A stretch of 41,094 nucleotides of DNA from contig JAGCDQ010000058.1 of NCBI GenBank assembly GCA_017651245.1, positions 1 to 41,094 of the forward strand. The letters are read 5' to 3'. The notes beneath the pieces were generated by a model. The model did no database searches. It was not told where the DNA came from and worked only from the letters and a program-made list of their open reading frames with translations. Origin of the DNA: Bacteroidaceae bacterium. Its GTDB lineage: Bacteria; Bacteroidota; Bacteroidia; Bacteroidales; Bacteroidaceae. A program made the translations under genes and the position numbers. Of the stretch, positions 26,454 to 33,280 are shown piece by piece. Position 1 is the first letter of the stretch. Every line of letters starts with the position of its first letter.

Positions 26454-27443
26454 ATGAGAACAACTGGATTTATTGTTTTGGCACTCCTTGCTGCCAATTC
26501 TTTGACAGCCTCTGCACAAAGCAAACGTGAAGTGATGCGCGAACGTGTGGACAGCGTGTTGCGCAAGAACTATGAGAAGGGGTCCTATGACACCCTCTAC
26601 ATGAAACGTCCTGACAGCAAACTGACACTGAAACTGAGGGGCAACCTGTCAGGTTTTTACCAACGTTCCAAGTTCAGCGAGAATGGCGTCCGCTACAACG
26701 CCAAACTTAACACCGACACCCGTGGAACCATCAGTGCAGCTGCCACCTACTATGGAGTGACAGCAGGCTTGGCACTCAATCCCGCCCGTCTGTCTGGCAA
26801 GAACAAAGACATCGAGTTCAACCTCAACGCCTATGGCAACCGCTTCGGCCTGGAAGCCAACTACCAAGAGTCCAAGACACTCTCTGGCGACATCAACTAC
26901 AATGACGGTACTTTCCACGTCTGTAAGGGTGACGTGAAGTTGACACTTATCACCGTCACGGGATACTATGCCTTCAACCATCGACACTTCTCCTATCCCG
27001 CTGCCTTCACGCAGTCCTACATCCAGAAGCGTTCGGCAGGTTCATGGCTCGTAGGCGCCACTTATCAGGGCGGCAGAATCAAGACCACTGACGATGCGCC
27101 CGCTGAGTTGGGCAAGACACGCACTACCATGCATACATTCGCCATCGGCGGTGGCTACGGCTACAATCTCGTGGCAGGCAAATGGCTCTTCCATGCCTCT
27201 GCCCAGCCCACTCTGATTGTCTTCAACGACATCGACATCGAAGAAAACGGAATGAAACGCGACGGCAAGACCCACTTCCCAGAGATGATCACCAACACCC
27301 GCGCTGCCATCGTCTATAACTTCAGCCAGAAATACTTCGCTGGCTCCACCTTCCTCTTCAACACCACCCTCTTGGGCGACAACGATGACTACACGCGTCA
27401 GACCAAATGGCGTGCCCGTGCCTTCTTTGGCATCCGCTTATAG
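26454..27443 (+). CDS. DUF4421 family outer-membrane protein
   Basis: This 329-residue protein has a signal peptide (MRTTGFIVLALLAANSLTASA, cut before QSKRE). The mature part is rich in Tyr/Gly-containing strands and ends in RARAFFGIRL, the pattern of a small outer-membrane barrel. It fits the Bacteroidetes DUF4421 family, whose function is unknown. It lies 70 bases after the patatin gene on the same strand and shares the terminator that follows, so the two are probably cotranscribed. A role in the outer envelope is an inference from signal and strand pattern. Confidence 0.8.
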   Translation: MRTTGFIVLALLAANSLTASAQSKREVMRERVDSVLRKNYEKGSYDTLYMKRPDSKLTLKLRGNLSGFYQRSKFSENGVRYNAKLNTDTRGTISAAATYYGVTAGLALNPARLSGKNKDIEFNLNAYGNRFGLEANYQESKTLSGDINYNDGTFHVCKGDVKLTLITVTGYYAFNHRHFSYPAAFTQSYIQKRSAGSWLVGATYQGGRIKTTDDAPAELGKTRTTMHTFAIGGGYGYNLVAGKWLFHASAQPTLIVFNDIDIEENGMKRDGKTHFPEMITNTRAAIVYNFSQKYFAGSTFLFNTTLLGDNDDYTRQTKWRARAFFGIRL

Positions 27444-27462
27444 ACAAGATCAACATATCAAT

Positions 27463-27503
27463 AAAGAGAGAAGTGCGACCCCATCGTGCTTCTCTCTTTT
27501 TTT
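27463..27503 (+). terminator. Terminator after the DUF4421 gene
   Basis: AGAGAGAAG pairs with CTTCTCTCT, extended by four more pairs (two wobble), with loop ACCCCAT, and is followed by seven to eight T. A strong rho-independent terminator. Confidence 0.92.
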
Positions 27504-27515
27504 AACCGTCACGTC

Positions 27516-27557
27516 TTTAACTTTTAACCTATAAACTATAACCTTTATTCTTTACAA
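27516..27557 (+). repeat. 7-bp tandem repeat (TTTAACC type)
   Basis: Units TTTAACT, TTTAACC, TATAAAC, TATAACC, TTTATTC, TTTACAA. They are the same heptamers as at 10899-10933, again in a gene-free stretch just behind a plus-strand gene. Confidence 0.8.
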
Positions 27558-27568
27558 GACAAAACTAT

Positions 27569-27660
27569 ATCGCGCACGACTTTTTGTTAAACAAACTTAA
27601 ATTTTTGAATAAATCGCTTGCGATATAAAATATTTTCCATACCTTTGCATCGCAAACGAT
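27569..27660 (+). promoter_or_regulatory. gpx promoter with OhrR-like operator sites
   Basis: The -7 box TACCTTTG (27640-27647) is flanked by two ATCGCnnnCGAT-type dyads: ATCGCTTGCGAT (27613-27624), which covers the -33 position, and ATCGCAAACGAT (27649-27660), at the expected transcription start. A weaker copy, ATCGCGCACGAC, is at 27569-27580. The placement is ideal for repression by the OhrR-type regulator encoded two genes later. Confidence 0.65.
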
Positions 27661-27690
27661 AAAAACAACTAACTAATTATTAATCTACTT

Positions 27691-28236
27691 ATGGAAAAGA
27701 TCTATGATTTCAAGGCTCTCACGAGCAAAGGTAAGGAACTGGATTTCGCTCAGTTTGAAGGTAAGGTTTTGCTGATTGTTAACACAGCAAGCAAGTGTGG
27801 TTTCACTCCTCAGTTCGCTGGACTGGAGGAGATGAACCAGAAGTACAAGGACAAGGGTTTGGTCATCATTGGCTTCCCCTGCAACCAGTTCAAGGAGCAG
27901 GATCCTGGCTCTGACGGTCAGATAGAGGAGTTCTGTCAGTTGAACTACGGCGTGACGTTCCAGATCATGAAGAAGACCGACGTGAATGGTCCTGATGCTG
28001 AACCTATCTTTGAATATCTAAAGACACAGGCTCCTACCGAAGATTATAACGGTCTAAAGGCAAAAGCCGCCAAGACACTCTTCAAGGCTATCAGCAAAAG
28101 CGTGGAGAAGGACAGCGACATCAAGTGGAACTTCACCAAGTTCCTCATCTCGAAGGACGGCAAGACCATCAAGCGCTATGCGCCCACTACTGAGCCGAAG
28201 GACTTTGAGAAGGACGTGGAAGCAATGCTTGCTTGA
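27691..28236 (+). CDS. Glutathione peroxidase family thiol peroxidase
   Basis: This 181-residue protein matches the GPx family. The peroxidatic residue is Cys36 in NTASKCGFTPQ (Cys, not selenocysteine). The tetrad partners are Gln70 after FPCNQF and the Trp-Asn of IKWNFTKFL. A resolving-type Cys82 in EEFCQ followed by YGVTF suggests a thioredoxin-dependent enzyme. It should reduce hydrogen peroxide and organic or lipid peroxides in the cytoplasm, as it has no signal peptide. It is the first gene before an OhrR-like regulator, and its promoter carries matching dyads, so induction by organic peroxide is likely. Confidence 0.95.
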   Translation: MEKIYDFKALTSKGKELDFAQFEGKVLLIVNTASKCGFTPQFAGLEEMNQKYKDKGLVIIGFPCNQFKEQDPGSDGQIEEFCQLNYGVTFQIMKKTDVNGPDAEPIFEYLKTQAPTEDYNGLKAKAAKTLFKAISKSVEKDSDIKWNFTKFLISKDGKTIKRYAPTTEPKDFEKDVEAMLA

Positions 28237-28262
28237 AGAATTGAAAAATTGAAGAATTGAAG
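28236..28262 (+). repeat. 8-bp tandem repeat between gpx and the MarR gene
   Basis: Units GAAGAATT, GAAAAATT, GAAGAATT, then GAAG. It fills the whole 28-bp gap between the two genes and is related to the arrays at 9455-9583. Confidence 0.75.
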
Positions 28263-28264
28263 TT

Positions 28265-28705
28265 ATGCACGCAGAGTTACAGCTCGACAATCAAATTTGT
28301 TTCCGCCTTTATACGGCAGCACGACTGATCACACAGGCATACACGCCGTTGCTCAACACACTGGGCATCACCTATCCGCAGTACCTCGTGCTGATGGTGC
28401 TATGGGAAAAGGACAACCAACCTGTGAACGACATTGCCCATCGTCTGATGTTGGAGACGAACACCGTCACTCCCCTGCTTCAACGCATGGAGAAGTTGGG
28501 CATCGTCAACCGCAAAAAAGGTGAGCAGGATAAGCGTCAGCAGATTGTCAGCCTGACACCCAAGGGCAAGAAGTTGGAAGAAGAAGCTTTCGCCCAAATT
28601 CCTGCAGGCATGAATGAACAACTATCAGCCTGTCCGCTGAAACTCGAAGACTATCAGCATCTGGCACAGGATCTTGACGCTATTATTGAGACTTTAAAGA
28701 AATAG
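28265..28705 (+). CDS. ohrR: OhrR-type MarR family peroxide-sensing repressor
   Basis: This 146-residue winged-helix regulator closely follows the OhrR pattern: LDNQICFRLYTAARLI with the redox-sensing Cys12, then TPLLNTLGITYPQYLVLMVLWE with the Tyr residues that contact this Cys, then ETNTVTPLLQRMEKLGIV as recognition helix and KRQQIVSLTPKG as wing. Oxidation of Cys12 by organic hydroperoxide should release DNA. It lies 28 bases after gpx and probably represses that gene and itself through the dyads at 27613 and 27649. The only Ohr-like partner here is a GPx, not Ohr. Confidence 0.88.
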   Translation: MHAELQLDNQICFRLYTAARLITQAYTPLLNTLGITYPQYLVLMVLWEKDNQPVNDIAHRLMLETNTVTPLLQRMEKLGIVNRKKGEQDKRQQIVSLTPKGKKLEEEAFAQIPAGMNEQLSACPLKLEDYQHLAQDLDAIIETLKK

Positions 28706-28733
28706 TTTTCACTTTAGCAATTGTAATCAACAC

Positions 28734-29837
28734 ATGGCAACAAGTGCAACACTTGACCTTGGGACATACATGAGCGACAGCATCCGCTCCATCATGGCGA
28801 AAGCCTATAAGAGCGTGCTGTCCAATTCTCGTGAAGCAAAGTTTGCCTACCGCATGCAGACGCTTTTTCAAAAGTCGGAGAAAAGGCGCAAGAAGATGTT
28901 GGAGCAGGAAGGATTGGAAGTGCCGCCATTTCTCATCAGCAGCATCTCTACTACCTGCAACCTGCATTGCAAAGGATGTTACGCACGCAGCAACGGCATT
29001 GCCGAAGATGAGACTGCCAAGCAAAAGGCAACACTGGCTCCTGAACAATGGAAAAACATCTTCACTGAAGCTGCTGACATGGGCATTAACTTCTCGCTGA
29101 TTGCAGGGGGTGAGCCATTCATGAGGAAAGACATTCTGGAAAAAATCGCAGAGGTGAAAGATATGATTTTCCCCATCTTCACCAACGGAACCCTCATCGG
29201 TCCTTCCTACATCAAGTTTCTGAAGGATCATCTCAATATGGTGCCTATCATCAGCATTGAAGGCACAGACTTGAGGACTGACGAACGTCGAGGTCTGGGT
29301 GTGTATAAGCGTGCCATGCAGTCGATGGAGATGCTGAAGGAAGAAGACCTCTTTTTTGGTGCCAGCATCACGGTGACCACTGAAAACTACCACCTTGTCA
29401 CATCGTCCCAGTTCATTGACACCTTGCGGGGATACGGCTGCAAAATCGTCTTCTATGTTGAATATGTACCAACGGAAGAAGGGACAGAGCACCTGGCATT
29501 CGGCGACAAACACGTGGCAGAAATGGAAACCCTGTTGGAGGAGCTTCGTAACACCTATGCCGACATCATCTTCCTTTCGTTCCCTGGTGATGAGAAAGCG
29601 CTCGGCGGTTGTCTTGCTTCAGGTCGTGGCTTCTTCCACATCAGTCCTGACGGTTCGGCTGAACCCTGTCCGTTCTCGCCTTTCAGTGACAGCAATGTTG
29701 CCACAATGGGCATTCGGAAGGCACTACAATCTCCACTGTTCCGAAAGATTCGTGCAGCCGAGGCGCTGGGCTGGGAACACACTGGCGGTTGCACGCTCTT
29801 CGAACATCGGGAAGAAATTGAGAAAATGATTGTATAA
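28734..29837 (+). CDS. Radical SAM protein with SPASM-like C terminus
   Basis: This 367-residue enzyme has the radical SAM cluster motif CNLHCKGC (Cys75, Cys79, Cys82) and AGGEPFMR as the glycine-rich SAM-contact strand. Further cysteines near the C terminus (LGGC, AEPCPFSP, TGGC) look like a SPASM-type auxiliary cluster. The family includes peptide-modifying and heme-related enzymes, and the substrate is not evident. No small precursor peptide is obvious next to it. The gene starts 28 bases after the OhrR-type regulator, and a flavodoxin-like gene starts 16 bases after it, which could supply electrons. I cannot assign a pathway. Confidence 0.85.
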   Translation: MATSATLDLGTYMSDSIRSIMAKAYKSVLSNSREAKFAYRMQTLFQKSEKRRKKMLEQEGLEVPPFLISSISTTCNLHCKGCYARSNGIAEDETAKQKATLAPEQWKNIFTEAADMGINFSLIAGGEPFMRKDILEKIAEVKDMIFPIFTNGTLIGPSYIKFLKDHLNMVPIISIEGTDLRTDERRGLGVYKRAMQSMEMLKEEDLFFGASITVTTENYHLVTSSQFIDTLRGYGCKIVFYVEYVPTEEGTEHLAFGDKHVAEMETLLEELRNTYADIIFLSFPGDEKALGGCLASGRGFFHISPDGSAEPCPFSPFSDSNVATMGIRKALQSPLFRKIRAAEALGWEHTGGCTLFEHREEIEKMIV

Positions 29838-29853
29838 AATAAAAATCACAATA

Positions 29854-30261
29854 ATGAAAACAGCTATCCGTTATTACAGCAAGTTTGGCCATACTGAAAA
29901 GATGGCAAACATTATCGGCGAACTCACCAAAACACGTCCAGAATTGGCAAGCATTCGCCTGACAGAACCCGTTGATACACTCTACTTAGGCGCAGGTGTG
30001 TTCTTGGGAAAGGTGGACAACAGCATCGTTGAATTCATCAAAACACTTACGCCCGACATGGTGAAGCGTGTCATCTGCTTCGGCTCGAGTGCCATCATCA
30101 AGTCGCCTGTGCCGCAGATGCGTGAGCTGCTTCAGGCAAAGGGCATCACGGTCTCTGAGAAGGAATTTACATGTAGAGGTTCAATGGGACCTATTCACAT
30201 GGGACATCCCAACCAAAAGGATCTCGACGATTTCCGTCAGTTCATTTTGACAACTATCTAA
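29854..30261 (+). CDS. Flavodoxin-like protein
   Basis: This 135-residue protein begins MKTAIRYYSKFGHTEKMA, in which YYSKFGHTEK matches the FMN phosphate-binding loop of flavodoxins. The later hydrophobic strand VDTLYLGAGVFLGK and VKRVICFGSSAI fit the fold. I chose ATG 29854 over an upstream start at 29830 because the fold begins there. It follows the radical SAM gene by 16 bases and may be its electron donor. The whole run from gpx to this gene is in one direction. Confidence 0.82.
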   Translation: MKTAIRYYSKFGHTEKMANIIGELTKTRPELASIRLTEPVDTLYLGAGVFLGKVDNSIVEFIKTLTPDMVKRVICFGSSAIIKSPVPQMRELLQAKGITVSEKEFTCRGSMGPIHMGHPNQKDLDDFRQFILTTI

Positions 30262-30276
30262 CTATCCATATATCGT

Positions 30277-30299
30277 CGCCCATTCGCAGCAAGTGGGCG
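30277..30299. terminator. Hairpin after the flavodoxin gene
   Basis: CGCCCA pairs with TGGGCG around an 11-base loop, 16 bases after the stop codon. There is no clear T-run, so terminator activity is uncertain. Confidence 0.45.
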
Positions 30300-30348
30300 T
30301 CAGCAGAATCGTCTATAATCTTACCTATTTCCCTTGGGAACCATGCTT

Positions 30349-30383
30349 GGAGCGGCATTCGTCTTTCTGATGAATGCCGCTCC
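30349..30383. terminator. Perfect 12-bp hairpin between convergent genes
   Basis: GGAGCGGCATTC (30349-30360) and GAATGCCGCTCC (30372-30383) pair perfectly around an 11-base loop. It lies between the flavodoxin gene and the convergent DUF4491 gene and could stop or protect transcripts from either side, though no T-run follows. Confidence 0.55.
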
Positions 30384-30405
30384 ATTTGCAAAAGTCATGA
30401 CTATA

Positions 30406-30693
30406 TCAGTATGTACGTTTGGGATTCTTTGGGAACCATCCTTTCTCAACTCGTTTCTTCTGTTCAAAGAGTTCGCCGATACCCCAAAGGGCTGAGGCTC
30501 CGAAAACACCCACGATAGCAGAAATGACGGTGTTCTCGATGAACAGCGCAGAGACAATAGATGCCACACCGACCAACAGATAAACGATCCAGGGACGTGT
30601 GCCCCAATAATATTCAGTCTTGATGACAATAGGATGCCAGATTCCGATGGTCAGGAATGTGCATGCCGCAATAATAATTCCAGTGAAATACAT
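30406..30693 (-). CDS. DUF4491 family small membrane protein
   Basis: This 95-residue protein starts MYFTGIIIAACTFLTIG. It has about three hydrophobic segments and a polar tail ending EKGWFPKNPKRTY. It matches DUF4491, a Bacteroidetes membrane family without known function. The ATG at 30693 is preferred over an upstream one at 30816 because the family start is here and a promoter (TAACTTTG, 30736-30729) lies between them. A shrunken second copy is at 23889-23951. Confidence 0.85.
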   Translation of the reverse strand: MYFTGIIIAACTFLTIGIWHPIVIKTEYYWGTRPWIVYLLVGVASIVSALFIENTVISAIVGVFGASALWGIGELFEQKKRVEKGWFPKNPKRTY

Positions 30694-30728
30694 TGTGTTT
30701 GTTATGATTGATACATTTTTTTCTTTTG

Positions 30729-30736
30729 CAAAGTTA
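30729..30736 (-). promoter_or_regulatory. Promoter -7 box of the DUF4491 gene
   Basis: TAACTTTG on the minus strand, 36 bases before the ATG at 30693, with a CTTG -33-like box about 20 bases upstream. The deleted copy has TAACTTCG at a similar site (24017-24010). Confidence 0.6.
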
Positions 30737-30880
30737 GTACAAAACGAGCAAAAAAACAAGGACTTTCTGGTTTTTCCATGCCAAACCTTCATAAAACGTG
30801 GTGTAAAGATTGTCATCAGTCCATAATGATCATTATCTTTACAACAAAAGATTTATCAAGGAACAAAAAAAGAAAAATGC

Positions 30881-30911
30881 TTTGATGTTCCAATAATTCT
30901 TTGTACTTTTG
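30881..30911 (+). promoter_or_regulatory. Promoter of the AraC-type regulator gene
   Basis: TTTG (30881-30884) and TACTTTTG (30904-30911) are 19 bases apart, a perfect Bacteroidetes pair. The ATG follows at 30950. Confidence 0.7.
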
Positions 30912-30949
30912 CCGCCGTTTAATGATACGACTATAATTCTGGGGAATCA

Positions 30950-32080
30950 ATGTTACTCGAACAAACATCTACTGATGTTATCTTATTTCTCATGCTCTAC
31001 GGCGGAGTGGCAGCGGCGGCGCTCATCAGTTGCATCTACCTCTGTCTGCGCAAAAGCAATGCCTTTGCCCCAGACATCACACCGCCTGTGAGGCTGCGCC
31101 ATTGGGCTGCGGCATTCTATGCCGTCGGATTTCTGGGTCATATCTGGTGGTATCTTTTCTACATCTTTTCCGGTGACACCAGTTCTATCAGTTATCTGAT
31201 GGTTATCATACTCGACTGCGTGGGGATGCTCACCACAATCGCCGGCACGCTGTTTGCCATGCTCCAAGACCGCAAGCGACCCATCTGGCCCATCGCCATC
31301 GCCATGATACCTTTCGTCGTACTGGGCATCCTGCACCTCGTCAATCCCTACAGTCATTTCATGGACATCGCAATCGCATACGTCCTTTCACTCTACTTGA
31401 TCTTGACCATATACATGGTGTTTGCCGTCAGGAAATATGAGCGGTGGCTACGCGACAATTATGCCGATTTGGAACACAAGGAGGTATGGCTGAGCCATAC
31501 GCTGATTATCGGGCTTTTGCTGTTAATGATCACCTATGGGTTTGATTCCGGCGACATCATCATCAGCTATCTGGTGCAGCTCATCGGCTTTTTGCTTGCC
31601 GGCATCTTGTTGTGGCGAGTAGAGACACTGCCTCAGTTGGAGGACACGTCAATGGAACCGACATGCAACAAAGCACTTCCTGAGACAGCACAGGAATCAG
31701 AAATCTCGACACAGGCACAGCAGACATTGGGCATTTCCACCAACATTGAACAACTATTGGCCGAGCGCTGTGTGGACAGTCAACTTTACTTGCAGCATGA
31801 CCTCACCCTTCTCCAGTTGGCACAGGCTATCGGCACCAACCGCTACTATCTCAGTCAGTACTTTTCCCGTCAGGGCATCACTTACAACGCATACATCAAC
31901 AACCTCCGCATCAACCACTTCATGAACCTCTATCGCGAGGCAATCGCTGCCCAGCAACCCGTCATTGCCCAGCACCTTGCCAGCGAAAGCGGCTATCGGA
32001 GTTACAGCACTTTCAGCCTTGCTTTCAAGCAGCGCATAGGACAGACCGTCACTGCTTGGATGCGCAATACAGAAAAGTGA
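30950..32080 (+). CDS. Membrane-anchored AraC-type transcriptional regulator
   Basis: In this 376-residue protein residues ~8-230 hold about seven hydrophobic segments (for example VILFLMLYGGVAAAALISCI, then IWPIAIAMIPFVVLGIL). Residues ~265-376 form an AraC-type helix-turn-helix (LTLLQLAQAIGTNRYYLSQY, then YRSYSTFSLAFKQRIGQTVT). Fusions of a 7TM-like sensor to an AraC domain occur in Bacteroidetes. The ligand is not evident. The DNA-binding part would act at the membrane. It stands alone between a convergent DUF4491 side and a terminator, and nearby promoters are candidates for its targets. Confidence 0.85.
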   Translation: MLLEQTSTDVILFLMLYGGVAAAALISCIYLCLRKSNAFAPDITPPVRLRHWAAAFYAVGFLGHIWWYLFYIFSGDTSSISYLMVIILDCVGMLTTIAGTLFAMLQDRKRPIWPIAIAMIPFVVLGILHLVNPYSHFMDIAIAYVLSLYLILTIYMVFAVRKYERWLRDNYADLEHKEVWLSHTLIIGLLLLMITYGFDSGDIIISYLVQLIGFLLAGILLWRVETLPQLEDTSMEPTCNKALPETAQESEISTQAQQTLGISTNIEQLLAERCVDSQLYLQHDLTLLQLAQAIGTNRYYLSQYFSRQGITYNAYINNLRINHFMNLYREAIAAQQPVIAQHLASESGYRSYSTFSLAFKQRIGQTVTAWMRNTEK

Positions 32081-32108
32081 TGAACAGTCAGCGAGATTGG
32101 GTGATAAA

Positions 32109-32147
32109 AAAAGAGGCTCCGAGAAAATCGGAAGCCTCTTCTTTTTT
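32109..32147. terminator. Bidirectional terminator
   Basis: AAGAGGCT-CCGA pairs with TCGG-AAGCCTCTT (32111-32122 with 32128-32140), with A-runs and T-runs on the two sides. It sits between the convergent regulator and lipoprotein genes and can stop transcription from both. Confidence 0.88.
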
Positions 32148-32160
32148 CGTTGAATGGTTT

Positions 32161-32925
32161 TCACATTTTCACTGCATCTGCAAGGGTGTACAAAACTCCA
32201 CTTGCAGCATCATAATACTTCAATGTCGCCGACTCCCCTGCGGTACGGCCATAGAGGATGAGCGGCGTGCTGCCAAACGGTGAGAGCGTTACCGTGCCAC
32301 GACACTCTGTGCCAACGAAAGCACCTACCCTATTGCCCGCAACAGGAGTGATGCCAACCTTTGACAGGACTGTCTCTGCTTCCACCGACTTTACAACGGG
32401 ATATTTGGCAGGACCCAGTGTGAATTCAGGGATGTAATCCTCGTCAATGCCGATGCTCACATCCGAGTCCAAGCTGATGTTGTCAGACAGCGTGAAGATG
32501 TGCTTCAACGTCTTGTTGTAGTATTGCAGTGTCATGTTCACCGTTTCCGAACCCGTCTCGTTGCCCCAAACCTTGAGCAGATACTTGGTGTTGCTCGACT
32601 CGTTGCTGCCCACAATGACGGCAGGACTTTCCAGTCCGCGCAGTTCATCATTGATGAAGAGCGCCATCATATCATCCTCGGAGACGTACGGCTGCAGTTC
32701 CTCTTCAATCTGCACCTTCAGGATGGTCCAGTTCTCGTAGATGGATGAGAAGTCTGGCTCCGTCCAGTCTGGAAGCTCTTGGTCGTTGCTCCAGTCTATC
32801 TGCCACTCGGGTGCTTCACTGACATTGGTGGCAGAGTAGCCAGCATTCGAACTGTCGTCGTCGCTGCTGCAAGCCCCCAGAATGAGGCTTGCCAGCAGAA
32901 CGAGCATTAATTTTGTCTTATTCAT
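32161..32925 (-). CDS. Lipoprotein with two copies of a domain shared with the giant protein
   Basis: This 254-residue protein begins MNKTKLMLVLLASLILGAC, with lipobox LGAC and then SSDDDSSN, suggesting an outer-membrane, possibly surface-exposed lipoprotein. I chose ATG 32925 rather than 32949 for the clean signal. Two repeats are seen: MMALFINDELRGLES followed by a strand-rich stretch, and VGAFVGTECRGTVTL with a like stretch. The same pattern (VGVFDNENVCHG; LVAYANGEECG) is present in the giant protein just upstream in the same direction. The gap to that gene is 34 bases. Joint function at the cell surface is an inference. Its binding target is unknown. Confidence 0.8.
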   Translation of the reverse strand: MNKTKLMLVLLASLILGACSSDDDSSNAGYSATNVSEAPEWQIDWSNDQELPDWTEPDFSSIYENWTILKVQIEEELQPYVSEDDMMALFINDELRGLESPAVIVGSNESSNTKYLLKVWGNETGSETVNMTLQYYNKTLKHIFTLSDNISLDSDVSIGIDEDYIPEFTLGPAKYPVVKSVEAETVLSKVGITPVAGNRVGAFVGTECRGTVTLSPFGSTPLILYGRTAGESATLKYYDAASGVLYTLADAVKM

Positions 32926-32959
32926 AATCTTAAATAGTATTTGTTTCAATCATATTTCT

Positions 32960-33280
32960 TTACTTCACTAACATCTTCTTGCCGTTGAAGATATACACAC
33001 CTGGGGTGGTGGGGCGGCGTTCACCCACCCGGACGCCCGTGAGGGTGTACCAGATACCAGCCTCGTACTTAGCATCAGTGTGTTCGAAGTTGATAGCTGT
33101 AGGCTCGTCAGGAGTGCCGATGACAGCATTCTTCTGGAAAGTCATCACCTCATTGGTGGAAGCGACGATCTCACCATCACGTTCGATGGCGAACCAGATA
33201 GGCTGCTGCGCGTCGCCAGCGATGCTGAGGAAGAAACCAGTTGAGAGTTGAGAGTTCTGCTGTTCCGCATTCTTCGCCAT
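32960..33280 (-). CDS. Out-of-frame C-terminal part of the giant surface protein
   Basis: This frame encodes the natural end of the giant protein. From about 33238 onward it reads GFFLSIAGDAQQPIWFAI, completing the domain that began with LVAYANGEECGTAE in the other frame. It ends in a linker and GVYIFNGKKMLVK, a typical Prevotella surface-protein C terminus that may act as a sorting signal. The ATG at 33280 lies inside the giant gene and is probably not used. The frames differ by one base modulo 3. Removing a single 7-bp unit at 33239-33256 joins them as GTAELSTGFFLSIAGD. Confidence 0.8.
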   Translation of the reverse strand: MAKNAEQQNSQLSTGFFLSIAGDAQQPIWFAIERDGEIVASTNEVMTFQKNAVIGTPDEPTAINFEHTDAKYEAGIWYTLTGVRVGERRPTTPGVYIFNGKKMLVK

